DNA from: an uncultured Clostridia bacterium
Lineage (GTDB): Bacteria > Bacillota > Clostridia > TANB77 > CAG-508
DNA: 64,000 nucleotides
Reading direction: 5' to 3'
Assembly: GCA_944392455.1 (NCBI GenBank)
Contig: CALXWP010000003.1
Coordinates: 78,428-142,427, forward strand
Shown here: piece after piece, positions 1-9,542 of the stretch
How the letters are laid out: the number at the start of each line of letters is the position of its first letter
How positions within the stretch are numbered: the first letter of the stretch is position 1
Made by a program: the position numbers and the translations under genes
Notes under the pieces: model-generated
What the model was told of the DNA's origin: nothing
Database searches by the model: none
Seen by the model: the letters and a program-made list of their open reading frames with translations, nothing else

Positions 1-2
1 CA

Positions 3-3000
3 TCATTAGGATATATGCAAGTAAGAATAGAAGATACAGAAGTAACACAAAACGAAATGACACTAGGAATAAGTATAGATAGCAATCAAACAGATGCAAG
101 ACTAATAGCAATATTAGATAAAGTTGAAGTAGTTATCTATGATGAGGGAAAGAATATAAATCAAGATAATAGCGAAACAGAAGAACAGACAGATAATGAG
201 ATAAAGAGAATTACCTTAACAAGTGAAGAAGTAGAACTATTAAAGATAGCAGAAGAAGTTGAGCTAAATCTAGATCAATTAACATCAAATACAAAGTACA
301 AAATTGATGTAATAACTACAGTAAAACAAGGATCAGTTGAAGAAGTAGTAGAAGATAAACAAAACATAGATCAAGTAATAACAATAAAGATGCCAGCAGA
401 AGTACAAATAAGAAATCAATTTGTAATAGGAGATATGATTGACTTAGATATCAGAGTAGAAGATGCTGACAATGCAGTATTAACTCAAGAAGTAAGAATA
501 GAAGTAAGGGATGAAGATAATAAATTAGTTGACTTAAGTGAAATGGCTACAAATGGAGAGTATGAAAGAAAAACATATGAAAACTTAGAAGAAAATACAA
601 CATATAGAATTATAATATATGCTCCACAATATAATGAAGGTAGTACAGATGAGACATATCATGCCGACTATATATTAAAGGAAATAAAAATCCTAACAGA
701 AGCAGGAATAAGTGGAAAACTAGATTTATTATCACTTGAAAAAACACCATCAGGAAAAAACTTAGTAGATGTAGCATCAAAGGTAAATTGGTATGAAAGA
801 TGTTTCAATTCTAGCTCTGTTTATGGAATAAATTATGATGAAGGTACAAAAATATTAACATTGGGAGGTACAAATAGTTATTTAAAATTTACATATTATA
901 ATTTAAGTAAATATAAAGGACAAGAAGTAACAATAAGCTTTAAGGCAAGAACATCAGATAGTACTAATTTACAAATTGTAGAAAAAACAAATGACGATTT
1001 TAATGATTCAAGTAGAACAACATATTATACAATAAATGACTTAACAAATGATTGGAAAGAATATAGTTATACAGTAATAATAGATAAAACAGGATATATA
1101 GGATTTGCAACAAGTACAGAATATGCAAAAGTAGAGATGCAAGATTTACAAATAGAACTTGGAAATACAAAGACAAATTATGAAGATTTTGAATATATAT
1201 ATAATGCAAATTTAGAAATATCGATAAATGATGCAAGAGATGAAATAACAACAAATGATTATTATATAAGAATATATAAGGATAACGAACAGATACAAGA
1301 AATTAGATATGAAGAAATCGGGGAAGATAATAAAATTGAAAATGTAGAAAAAACATTTGGACTAGATTCTGATTCAACATATAAAATGGAGTTATTAGTT
1401 AAAATTGCAGACAGATATTATGAACTGGATTCACAGGAATTTACAACAGAAGATGAAAGGGAAATTAGAGGAATATCAAATTTAAATGATTTACTAAAGA
1501 TACAACCATATGGAGAATATATAGTATTAAATGATGTGGATTTAACAGGAGCATCGGGAAATGAATATAAGTTTGGAAATGAAAATTTACAATTTGAAGG
1601 AAAGATAAATTTTAATGGTAAAACATTAACGAAGGATATAAAAAATAATGAATCATCAGTATTTGATTCTGTAGGCAAAAATGGGATAATAGAAAATATT
1701 GTACTAAATGTTAAATTAAATAATGAAACAGAAAGTAGTTATTACGGACTTTTGGCAGGAATTAATTATGGTACAATAAGAAATGTGATGTTAAATGTAA
1801 TTGAATCAAATATAAAAAATAATGGTTATCTTTTTATAATGACTGAACTGAATAATGGAACTATTGAAAATTTTGTAATAAATTTTATGCATCCAGTTTA
1901 TGTGATTAATAGCTTTGGGTCGGTTGCTCAAATGAATTCCGGAATAATAAAAAATGGTTATATATATGGTCAAAACATAAAAATATTAGGAAATATTTCG
2001 GCATCAGTAGGTGGAGTAGCACAATACAATCAACAAAATGGAATTATAGAAAATGTATTTTCATTAGTAAATGTTGATAGTGAAACTAATAATAAATCAA
2101 AGGGAAATATTACGGCCACTAATATTAATAATGCATCTATACAAAATGTTTATTCAGTGGGAATTGGTGAAAATACAGATTTAAATAATGGACCTAATAT
2201 ATATTCTAAAACATCTTTAAAAGTAATTAATAATTATTATTTTACAGATGAAATATTTGAAAGTTTATATGAAATTAAAGGTAATAAATTATCGTTATGG
2301 GACTCAGAATTTCAAAATCAAATAATAAATACTGATGGAGCATTTATAGTTGATGAATTAGTAAATGAGGGATATTATCCGCATGTTGATATGCCGAATG
2401 TAATGCCTTTGCAAGAATATATAGAGTTACCAGAAGTTGAGGATGCGGATTTGCCAGATATATTATCTACAAAAATTTTGGATCAAGGAACAAATAGTGT
2501 CAAAGTAGAGTTTAGTGTAAATAATCCATCGGCAGAAACAATTAGCAAAATAGATATAGAAAACTTAGATGTAGAAATATTATCACAAGAATATAAAGAT
2601 GGAAAAAGTACAATAGAAGCAGAATTAAAAAATCCAGTAATATGCGTATCTAGCTATAATGTTCTAAGTATAAGTACAAGAGGAGCATTTAGTAGTACAT
2701 ATACAAGAACATATGAAGAAGGAGAAAGAGTAATAAGTGTAGATTTATATAATGAAATATGGAATATAAATGATTGGAAGAATATAAAGAATTCACCAAC
2801 AGAAAATTACTTACTAATGGAAAATTTAGATTTTATAAATGAAGGAAATACTGTAAGTATATCAAATATAAATGGAAAAATTAACGGAAATGGTCATTCA
2901 TTATCAAATATAAATTTAACTAATAATTATTCACTTATAACAAATTTAAATGGTACTATTGAAAATTTATACATTAATAATTTCAATCAAGAAGTAACTA

Positions 3001-5420
3001 CAGTAGGAGGAGTAATTTCAACAGTGTACAGTGGTGCTAGCATAGATGGTGTACATTTGAATAATGCTCGCATAACTAAGAATGGAGGTGGCTACTTAGG
3101 TGGTTTAGTGAGGTATGCAAGTATGGTAACTGCTGTAAAAAATAGCTCAGTGACAAATTGTAATATATATATATACACGGAAGAGAGTGTTTCACAAATA
3201 GGTGTTGGAGGGTTGATTGGCTTCATAGATTCGGTAAATATAGAGAACTGTTTTGTGGAAGAATTAAATATATATGATAATTCAAAAGCTGTAAGCTCTG
3301 CAATTGGAGGAATTGTTGGTGATTGTTCAAATTATAATAGAATAATTAACTGCTATGCTGATGGTATTTTAGTTTCAAATAATTTAAGTGTAGGAGGAAT
3401 TGTTGGTAGTTTGGCAATGGGGATTGTAGAAAATTGCTATTCAACAGTAAATATATCAACAACCAATAATTATGTAGGAGGTATAATTGGAAGATATTAT
3501 GGCTTAGATATAACGAATATAAAAAACAATGTAAGCATAGGAGACATATATACAACCTCAGGAATAGATAATTTAAACAGAATAGTAGGAAATAATATAG
3601 ATGTAACAACTGATAATTATGCATATGAAAAACAATTGTTACAAGGATATGTGAATAAAGAATCAAAAGGAGCTATTTTATTAAGTAAGGAAAAAGTATT
3701 AAGCTTTAATTTGGGAAATAGCTATGATTATAGTGGAAGAGAAAATGGAATACTTCCAAAACTATACAATACAGAGGGAACAGAACTTTTACCAAATCAA
3801 GAGGACATTTATTTGGAAGATAATAAAGATGAAGAGAAGATAGATTTAGAAATTGAAAGTATAGAAGCTACAAAGCCAAATACGACTGAAGCAGAAATTA
3901 ATATAAGAATAAATAATCCAGAAAAAGTAGATATAACAGAGATAACAATAGAAGATATATATTCTACTATAACAAGAAATGTGACACAAAATGGAATAAC
4001 TAATATAACTTTAAGAGCAACGCCAGAAAGATACTATGATAGTTATAAATTAACAAAAATAAAATATAAAATAAATGATTCAGCAGAACAAATAAAAGAA
4101 GTAGAGGCTGAAGTAAAGGTACAATTCTATAAAGAAATCTATACATTTGAAGATTGGCAGTCAATAGAAGAAGGAACATATCAAAATTATAAATTAATGG
4201 CAGATATAGATTTTAGTGGAAGAGACAACATAAATAGTAATATAACATTAAATAGATTAGAAGCAGAAAATCAAATTTATACATTAAAAAATTTTACATT
4301 AGAATTTAACGCTACGAATGCAGGATTAATACAAAATGTAAAAACAAGTATAAAAAATATAAGATTTGAGAATATAACTTTAAAGAATTCAATAAATTCA
4401 GGTTCATATTTTGGAATAATAGCTAATAGCAATGGAGATTTAGAAAATTTACAATTTGATGAAATTTATATAGAAGCTCCAAAGATGAATTATGTTGGAA
4501 TTTTAGGCAATTATGGAGGGGCTTCAATCAAAAATATCGAAATAGATCATTCTGAAATAAAAGGTAATTCAAATGTTGGATTCATAGGATATTATGAAGG
4601 AAAAATTGATACTAAAATAGAAAATATATCAGAATATAATGTAATAGTTATGGGAGGTGATTATGTTGGCTTAATTTTTGGTAGAAATAATGGACTCACG
4701 ACTGGAGCTGCTGAAACAGTTGTGAGTGGAGTTACTATTGAAGAGTCTAGAGCTGAAGGAAATCAATATGTAGGGGGCGTGACTGGATATTCATATGCAG
4801 GTTATTTTTCAAATATCAAAGTAGTTAATACAACTGTTAAAGGTTATATGAACGCAGGAGGAGTAGCTGGATATGCAGATTATGGTGGGCTAACTGAAGT
4901 TAGATTAACTGATTCTGATGTAGAAACATATGATGGATATGTTGGAGGTATAGCGGGAGAGGCTTGTTTTCCAGATTCGGGCAGTTTGAAAAAAATTATT
5001 GTTGAGAAATCTTATATAGCTTCTTTAAATAGTGATGCTGTATATACGGGAGGAATATTTGGATATGCAACAAATACATATCATTCTGGAATAGGAGTTT
5101 TGCAGACTGATATTTATAGTTATGGTTCAAAAGTAGGAGGCTTCATAGGTGGAAATGATTCAGGAGGAAGATATTATTTACAAGAAGGAATAATTGAAAA
5201 AACATCTGTTATAGGAAGAAATTGTGTAGGAGGAGTAATAGGAGAAAATTATCAATTAAATGTTAATAATGTCATGATTAATGTAGAAGTTTATGCAAGT
5301 GAATATAGTGCTGGAGGAGTAATAGGTAAATTAGAAAATATGAATACAACAAATTCATTAGATAAACGGAATGATTTATTCTTGCACTATAGTAGATTCA
5401 ACAGTAACAGCTCCAACTAA
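3..5420 (+). CDS. Giant GLUG-repeat surface protein, copy A, N-terminal part (5' truncated by window edge)
   Basis: The reading frame is open to the left edge of the window (Ser-Leu-Gly-Tyr before the first Met at 15), so the true start lies upstream. Aligned with copy B (9543-18702), about 610 N-terminal residues are missing, including the membrane anchor. Visible parts in order: Fn3-like strands and an acidic linker; a carbohydrate-binding-like stretch starting near SGKLDLLSLEKTPSGKN; then three rounds of a 'YIVLNDVDLTG / NYLLMENLDF / NYKLMADIDFSG' lead followed by GLUG-like repeats (GGVIG, VGGIVG, VGGIAG). Such repeats form beta-helices in streptococcal Zmp/IgA1-protease-type and other surface proteins; no protease motif is seen. 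The frame runs into a stop at 5418-5420, 17 codons after an in-frame CGG at 5367. The rest of the protein continues in the +1 frame (5371-7347). It is probably an adhesin or host-glycan-facing protein (inference). Confidence 0.85.
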   Translation, partial: SLGYMQVRIEDTEVTQNEMTLGISIDSNQTDARLIAILDKVEVVIYDEGKNINQDNSETEEQTDNEIKRITLTSEEVELLKIAEEVELNLDQLTSNTKYKIDVITTVKQGSVEEVVEDKQNIDQVITIKMPAEVQIRNQFVIGDMIDLDIRVEDADNAVLTQEVRIEVRDEDNKLVDLSEMATNGEYERKTYENLEENTTYRIIIYAPQYNEGSTDETYHADYILKEIKILTEAGISGKLDLLSLEKTPSGKNLVDVASKVNWYERCFNSSSVYGINYDEGTKILTLGGTNSYLKFTYYNLSKYKGQEVTISFKARTSDSTNLQIVEKTNDDFNDSSRTTYYTINDLTNDWKEYSYTVIIDKTGYIGFATSTEYAKVEMQDLQIELGNTKTNYEDFEYIYNANLEISINDARDEITTNDYYIRIYKDNEQIQEIRYEEIGEDNKIENVEKTFGLDSDSTYKMELLVKIADRYYELDSQEFTTEDEREIRGISNLNDLLKIQPYGEYIVLNDVDLTGASGNEYKFGNENLQFEGKINFNGKTLTKDIKNNESSVFDSVGKNGIIENIVLNVKLNNETESSYYGLLAGINYGTIRNVMLNVIESNIKNNGYLFIMTELNNGTIENFVINFMHPVYVINSFGSVAQMNSGIIKNGYIYGQNIKILGNISASVGGVAQYNQQNGIIENVFSLVNVDSETNNKSKGNITATNINNASIQNVYSVGIGENTDLNNGPNIYSKTSLKVINNYYFTDEIFESLYEIKGNKLSLWDSEFQNQIINTDGAFIVDELVNEGYYPHVDMPNVMPLQEYIELPEVEDADLPDILSTKILDQGTNSVKVEFSVNNPSAETISKIDIENLDVEILSQEYKDGKSTIEAELKNPVICVSSYNVLSISTRGAFSSTYTRTYEEGERVISVDLYNEIWNINDWKNIKNSPTENYLLMENLDFINEGNTVSISNINGKINGNGHSLSNINLTNNYSLITNLNGTIENLYINNFNQEVTTVGGVISTVYSGASIDGVHLNNARITKNGGGYLGGLVRYASMVTAVKNSSVTNCNIYIYTEESVSQIGVGGLIGFIDSVNIENCFVEELNIYDNSKAVSSAIGGIVGDCSNYNRIINCYADGILVSNNLSVGGIVGSLAMGIVENCYSTVNISTTNNYVGGIIGRYYGLDITNIKNNVSIGDIYTTSGIDNLNRIVGNNIDVTTDNYAYEKQLLQGYVNKESKGAILLSKEKVLSFNLGNSYDYSGRENGILPKLYNTEGTELLPNQEDIYLEDNKDEEKIDLEIESIEATKPNTTEAEINIRINNPEKVDITEITIEDIYSTITRNVTQNGITNITLRATPERYYDSYKLTKIKYKINDSAEQIKEVEAEVKVQFYKEIYTFEDWQSIEEGTYQNYKLMADIDFSGRDNINSNITLNRLEAENQIYTLKNFTLEFNATNAGLIQNVKTSIKNIRFENITLKNSINSGSYFGIIANSNGDLENLQFDEIYIEAPKMNYVGILGNYGGASIKNIEIDHSEIKGNSNVGFIGYYEGKIDTKIENISEYNVIVMGGDYVGLIFGRNNGLTTGAAETVVSGVTIEESRAEGNQYVGGVTGYSYAGYFSNIKVVNTTVKGYMNAGGVAGYADYGGLTEVRLTDSDVETYDGYVGGIAGEACFPDSGSLKKIIVEKSYIASLNSDAVYTGGIFGYATNTYHSGIGVLQTDIYSYGSKVGGFIGGNDSGGRYYLQEGIIEKTSVIGRNCVGGVIGENYQLNVNNVMINVEVYASEYSAGGVIGKLENMNTTNSLDKRNDLFLHYSRFNSNSSN
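5367..5370 (+). other. Apparent +1 frameshift site CGG-A in giant protein copy A
   Basis: Zero-frame codons read AAA CGG AAT and then reach a stop 16 codons later. Skipping the C gives AAA GGA ATG and enters the downstream frame. With the C skipped, the segment from the Gly-Lys-Leu-Glu stretch to APTK is 32 residues, exactly as long as the matching segment of copy B. This supports this exact nucleotide as the shift point. It is either a programmed +1 event at CGG or a one-base insertion. Confidence 0.75.
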
Positions 5421-7347
5421 AGTTGGTGGGTTAATAGGTGATATTGAGACAGAAATATATAGAAACCAATCATTCTTTTATAATAATTACATAGACGCAG
5501 ATGTAACAAGTGAGAATGAATCTACAGGATCACTAATAATTGGAGGAAGACCAGATGAAAATCCATATATAACAAATACATATGTATATAAATATAGTAC
5601 ATTAAATGGATATTATGTATATACTACTAATGATAATATAGAAGAAGGTCAATACTTGATAAGATCAGATTTAGATAATCAAAGTACGTTTTCAAGCAAA
5701 ATAGGATTAGGAACAACATATTGGGATTACACATCATTAGAAGACGAAAAATATCCAATAATAAAAGATACATATTTATATGAATCAGAATTGCAGGATG
5801 GAGTATATTTACCAATTGATCCAGAAATAGTAGATTTAAATCTAATAAATGATGAAAATGATAATAAGGAGCAAACTGACAAAAATAATATATCAATTCA
5901 AATGAAAGCAAACTTACCAGAAGTAATAGTATATCCAATATCAGTAAGTGAAATAAACATAGACTTTAGTAGTATTTCATCAAATACAAGCTTCACATAT
6001 TATATAAATGGTGCTGAAGCTGAAACTATTGATATATCAGAGAAAACATATACATTTGAATATAACTTTGCTGATCAGCTTGAGATAGTTGTAACAAATG
6101 GAATAGATGAAGAAACTATTTCGATAAATCCATCTGAAATAAGAAGTGAAATTAGTTTAGTTGGATCAGATTATGCATATTTAATTGGAAATAGCTTATA
6201 TATAAATGGTGAGTTACAACAAGGAGAATATGTAAATGTATATGAAGGATATGCATTAAGTAGTAGTGGACAAGTTTTAAATATTTCAAGTAAAGAGGTT
6301 TTAAATAGCATTACTGAAGAAAATTCAAATATTTTGCCAGAACAAACAATAGAAATTTCTAATACAGAAAATATTGAAAACGGACTAATTGAAACAAAAT
6401 TAGAAAAAACTGCAAAACCATTACATACATATGAATACAAAGGTAGTTATATAGAAACTTTTGGAACATATAGTAAGATAGATGGAAATGTGAAATTACA
6501 AATATATAATGTGAGAAGAGGAAAATTATCAGCTCTATCTAATTCATTAGATATGAAAATAGACAATTATATGGTAGATTACTATAATGATAAAGAATAT
6601 CAAACGATACTAACAAATAGTGGAGAAATAGTAGATCTAAAAGAACAGTTACAATATCCATCAAACTTCTTAAATAGAAATGTAAAGCAAATAGTACAAA
6701 ATAGTAATGTAGAAAATCCAGAAATGATGGTTATATATAACACAGGAAAAGTAATAGTATTTAACTATGTAAGTGGAAATGTAATATACGAGACAGAAGA
6801 AAAGGCAGATACAGGGCTAACAAGTTATATAACAGGAAGTATAAATAATATATGGAGTGATTACGAAAGTAAGCAATCAGAATATTTAAGAAGTAAAGAA
6901 TTAATAGCAAAACTATCAGAAATGCCAATAGAAGAAGTTTTAAATGAAGTAGAAGATAGTGAAAATAATTCTAGTACTTCTAATATAGAAACGAATATTA
7001 ATAGTATTAATAACATAAATATGGGAAACACAAATGGAATAAATGTAGATAGCTCAAATACAGCAACTAATACAGATAATTATATAACAGTATACAATGG
7101 AGAGACAGGAGAATATGAAGTATACAGTGAGAAAGAAATATTAGAAGGAACAGAAGAAGAACCTGTATCAGAGACAGAAAAGATAAAAGAAAATGGATTA
7201 GAAAGCATATATAATTATGAGAAAGAAGAAGAAACAGGAACAAAAGTAAATGGAGCAATAATAGTTGCTTCAATAATAGTAATAGCTATGATTTCATTAA
7301 TTATATTAAGAAAATTAATATATAGAAATAACTCTAAAAATAACTAG
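5371..7347 (+). CDS. Giant GLUG-repeat surface protein, copy A, C-terminal part (+1 frame)
   Basis: This is the continuation of the protein beginning before the window; its real entry is the C-skip at 5367, giving join(..5366,5368..7347). The Met at 5371 is internal and has no ribosome binding site. The part contains the end of the beta-helix (APTKVGGLIGDIE), a beta-rich domain, the conserved block HTYEYKGSYIETFGTYSKID, an EYLRSKELIAKLSEMP helix, an Asn-rich linker, and a C-terminal membrane segment (about residues 625-648) with a basic tail. There is no LPXTG motif, so attachment is by the membrane helix. A product that does not shift frame would lack this anchor. A terminator follows at 7358. 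Confidence 0.8.
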   Translation: MIYSCTIVDSTVTAPTKVGGLIGDIETEIYRNQSFFYNNYIDADVTSENESTGSLIIGGRPDENPYITNTYVYKYSTLNGYYVYTTNDNIEEGQYLIRSDLDNQSTFSSKIGLGTTYWDYTSLEDEKYPIIKDTYLYESELQDGVYLPIDPEIVDLNLINDENDNKEQTDKNNISIQMKANLPEVIVYPISVSEINIDFSSISSNTSFTYYINGAEAETIDISEKTYTFEYNFADQLEIVVTNGIDEETISINPSEIRSEISLVGSDYAYLIGNSLYINGELQQGEYVNVYEGYALSSSGQVLNISSKEVLNSITEENSNILPEQTIEISNTENIENGLIETKLEKTAKPLHTYEYKGSYIETFGTYSKIDGNVKLQIYNVRRGKLSALSNSLDMKIDNYMVDYYNDKEYQTILTNSGEIVDLKEQLQYPSNFLNRNVKQIVQNSNVENPEMMVIYNTGKVIVFNYVSGNVIYETEEKADTGLTSYITGSINNIWSDYESKQSEYLRSKELIAKLSEMPIEEVLNEVEDSENNSSTSNIETNINSINNINMGNTNGINVDSSNTATNTDNYITVYNGETGEYEVYSEKEILEGTEEEPVSETEKIKENGLESIYNYEKEEETGTKVNGAIIVASIIVIAMISLIILRKLIYRNNSKNN

Positions 7348-7357
7348 ATCATTAAGT

Positions 7358-7420
7358 AAAAAATAGACTGTATAATATAAATAATATTGTATTATAATTT
7401 ATATTACAGTCTATTTTTTT
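7358..7420 (+). terminator. Intrinsic terminator after giant protein copy A
   Basis: A long stem pairs AAATAGACTGTA (7361-7372) with TACAGTCTATTT (7405-7416) and is followed by a T run. Confidence 0.85.
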
Positions 7421-7533
7421 ATTTAATAAGAAATTTCTCATTTCCTATTAAATAAAAAGGATATAATCACTATTGTTTTGAGATTTCTTCCTTATTTTTA
7501 TATTTCACTATTTATAAAAATCAATAAAAAAAG

Positions 7534-7626
7534 TTGCAAAAATGTGACTTTAACACCAATAACATTTGCAAGAATGTGATAAAAGAACAATATATTCTTG
7601 CAAAAATGTGATGAAAGTAGTATAAT
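7534..7626 (+). promoter_or_regulatory. Three direct repeats TTGCAARAATGTGA with overlapping promoter
   Basis: Copies lie at 7534-7547, 7566-7579 and 7598-7611, exactly 32 bases apart (about three helical turns), so they face the same side of the DNA. The first six bases of the third copy serve as a -35 (TTGCAA), 17 bases from a perfect -10 TATAAT at 7621-7626. A protein bound to the repeats would block or help polymerase at the ATPase gene. The layout suggests a specific operator, possibly autoregulatory. The rest of the 320-base gap holds only the terminator at 7358. Confidence 0.65.
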
Positions 7627-7668
7627 TAATATGTAATCAACATATATTAACAAGAGAAGGTGATTAAT

Positions 7669-8967
7669 TTGAAAAGATTTATTATAGATGAATTAATTAA
7701 ATGGAAAGAGAGTAAATATAGAAAGCCATTAATTTTAAAAGGTGCAAGGCAAATAGGAAAAACATATATATTAAAACAATTTGGTGAAGAAAACTATGAT
7801 GGAGTTGCATATTTTAACTTTGATCATGATGAAAGTTTATATAATTTATTTAATAATACAAAAGATCCAAAAAGAATCCTAGAACAATTAGCCTTCATAT
7901 ATGGAAAAGCTATAATACCAGGAAAAACATTAATTATATTTGATGAAATACAAGAATGTCCAGATGCATTAAATAGCTTAAAATACTTTGAAGAAGAAGC
8001 AAATGAATATCATATAGCTTGTGCAGGAAGTTTATTAGGAATTAGGCTCTCACATACATCTTTTCCTGTAGGAAAAGTAGAATTTTTAAATATGTATCCA
8101 ATGACATTTAGCGAATTTTTAATAGCTGATGGATGTGAAAATTTAGTAGAATATATGAAAAGTATAAATACGATAGAAAGTATTCCAGATATATTTTTTG
8201 ATCAACTAGAAGAGAAGCTAAAAGCATATTTTATTATAGGAGGTATGCCGGAAGCAGTTAATATTTGGGTAAATGAAAAAAATATGGAACTTGTAAATAA
8301 TGTACAAGAAAATATATTAAAAGCATATGAAAGTGATTTTTCAAAACACACTCAAAATAGTGAAGCTAATAAAATATCTTTAATATGGAATAGTATTCCA
8401 TCGCAACTTGCAAAAGAAAATAAAAAATTTTTATATCAAACAATAAAAGAAGGAGCAAGAGCTAGAGAATATGAAAGTGCATTAAATTGGTTAAATGATG
8501 CAAACTTAATATATAAAATATATAATGTAAACAAAGCAGATTTTCCATTAAAAGCATATACTGATTTAAGTTCTTTTAAAATATATATGAATGACATAGG
8601 GCTACTTAGAAGAATGTCAAATTTAGATAGCAGAATAGTTGTTGAAGGAGATAAGTTATTCCAAGAATTTAAAGGAGCATTTACTGAAAATTATGTATTA
8701 AATACATTATGCAATATATTTGATAGTGTTCCTAATTATTATACTTTTGATAGACATGAAATTGATTTTATTATTCAATATAAGAATAAAATAATTCCTA
8801 TTGAAGTTAAATCAAATAGAAATGTAAATAATGTAAGTTTGACTAGATATAATGAAAAATATAATAATGATGTATCTATTAGATTTTCAATGAATAATCT
8901 AAAAAAAGATGGAAAGATTATAAATATTCCGTTATTTTTAATAGAATATATTAGTAAATTTATATAA
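7669..8967 (+). CDS. AAA ATPase with DUF4143-type C-terminal domain
   Basis: The start is taken as TTG at 7669, about seven bases after an AGAAGGTGATT ribosome binding site; GTG at 7660 would fall inside that site. The N-terminal AAA domain has a Walker A (GARQIGKT, about residue 25) and a Walker B followed by sensor residues (LIIFDEIQECPD). The C-terminal part carries the conserved HEIDFII...IPIEVKS pattern of the restriction-endonuclease-like fold in this family. The ~430 aa length is normal. The family is common in gut bacteria and archaea, often solitary, with unclear function. It is single here, has its own operator-promoter, and sits between two giant paralogs. Classification is firm; function is not known. 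Confidence 0.88.
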   Translation: MKRFIIDELIKWKESKYRKPLILKGARQIGKTYILKQFGEENYDGVAYFNFDHDESLYNLFNNTKDPKRILEQLAFIYGKAIIPGKTLIIFDEIQECPDALNSLKYFEEEANEYHIACAGSLLGIRLSHTSFPVGKVEFLNMYPMTFSEFLIADGCENLVEYMKSINTIESIPDIFFDQLEEKLKAYFIIGGMPEAVNIWVNEKNMELVNNVQENILKAYESDFSKHTQNSEANKISLIWNSIPSQLAKENKKFLYQTIKEGARAREYESALNWLNDANLIYKIYNVNKADFPLKAYTDLSSFKIYMNDIGLLRRMSNLDSRIVVEGDKLFQEFKGAFTENYVLNTLCNIFDSVPNYYTFDRHEIDFIIQYKNKIIPIEVKSNRNVNNVSLTRYNEKYNNDVSIRFSMNNLKKDGKIINIPLFLIEYISKFI

Positions 8968-9021
8968 CTAAAAAGTGAATATAAAAAAGATTATAAATAA
9001 TTTTTGTGTTATTAGATTAAA

Positions 9022-9057
9022 AAAGAATATTGAGTTAGTAACAACTTGATATTCTTT
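9022..9057 (+). terminator. Hairpin after the AAA ATPase gene (weak terminator)
   Basis: AAAGAATAT (9022-9030) pairs with ATATTCTTT (9049-9057), with additional pairing inside. There is no long T run after it, so termination would be modest. Confidence 0.45.
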
Positions 9058-9253
9058 ATATAATAATAAAGGGAAAAATTTCTAGAAAAAAAGTATATAA
9101 AAAAATAAAAAATAATGTTACAATATAAAATAAGTTATGATATAATGATTTTGTGATTAGACAAAAAAGAAAAACACATAAATGAAAATACTAGGAAAAC
9201 CAGTATTTTCTAAGAAAAAACCAAATGAAAAAAGAAAGGAAGATTTGAGGAAA

Positions 9254-9316
9254 ATGATAAAAATAGCAAACCCTTGGGGCTCTAGAGAGAGAGAGAGAGA
9301 GAGAGCGTACTTTTAA
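9254..9316 (+). CDS. Short upstream ORF carrying an (AG)11 microsatellite
   Basis: ATG at 9254 follows GAGG (9247-9250) closely. The 20-residue frame reads MIKIANPWGSRERERERAYF and stops at 9314-9316. Its Arg-Glu repeat is encoded by the AG dinucleotide run. The ORF lies ~290 bases upstream of giant protein copy B, ahead of a terminator-like hairpin. It could be a leader peptide whose frame changes with the repeat number, a short remnant, or not translated. I do not recognise a family. Confidence 0.35.
   Translation: MIKIANPWGSRERERERAYF
9284..9305 (+). repeat. (AG)11 dinucleotide microsatellite
   Basis: Eleven perfect AG units. Runs of this length are prone to slipped-strand gain and loss, which is a known basis of phase variation in surface genes. 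Here the run lies in the leader of a giant surface protein gene. Confidence 0.85.
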
Positions 9317-9323
9317 TTAATGA

Positions 9324-9341
9324 ATGCTTCTGCAGAAGCAT
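9324..9341. repeat. 18-base perfect palindrome in the giant protein leader
   Basis: ATGCTTCTGCAGAAGCAT is fully self-complementary and is flanked by CGTAC at 9306-9310 and 9351-9355. It could be a dimeric regulator site or an RNA hairpin. No binding protein can be named. Confidence 0.5.
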
Positions 9342-9395
9342 ATTATTTGTCGTACAAAAAAACATAGAAAATAATAAAGAGAATATAGATAAAAC

Positions 9396-9459
9396 AAGGA
9401 TAGACTATCACATGGATATCTTAAGAAAGATATTTATGCGAATATAGTCTGTCCTTTTT
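9396..9459 (+). terminator. Terminator-like hairpin in the leader of giant protein copy B
   Basis: AAGGATAGACTAT (from 9396) pairs with ATAGTCTGTCCTT (9444-9456), followed by TTT. A smaller hairpin (GATATCTT / AGATATTT) sits in the loop. It lies 85 bases before the giant gene and downstream of the short ORF, so it could end that transcript or attenuate the giant gene. Together with the microsatellite and palindrome it accounts for most of the 575-base gap between the ATPase and copy B. Confidence 0.6.
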
Positions 9460-9542
9460 GTGTGCAAAAAAATAAACAAAGCAAGAAAAATTAGAAAATA
9501 AAACGATAAAAATATGCAAAAGCAGAAAGGATTGATTATAAT

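Noticed and set aside
5371..7347. The +1-frame halves as independent genes with their own starts (5371, 16780, 29621, 54215)
   Set aside because: None has a ribosome binding site, each begins inside a conserved domain, and each joins smoothly to the upstream frame at CGGA.
7660..7668. GTG 7660 as start of the AAA ATPase
   Set aside because: It lies within the AGAAGGTGATT binding site; TTG 7669 has correct spacing.
9241..9300. Cyclic-di-GMP riboswitch before the giant protein gene
   Set aside because: A GCAAACCC stretch caught the eye, but the conserved riboswitch core and paired elements are absent.
9284..9305. CRISPR-like or coding low-complexity repeat
   Set aside because: It is a simple AG dinucleotide run with no spacers; no CRISPR array or cas gene is seen in the window.
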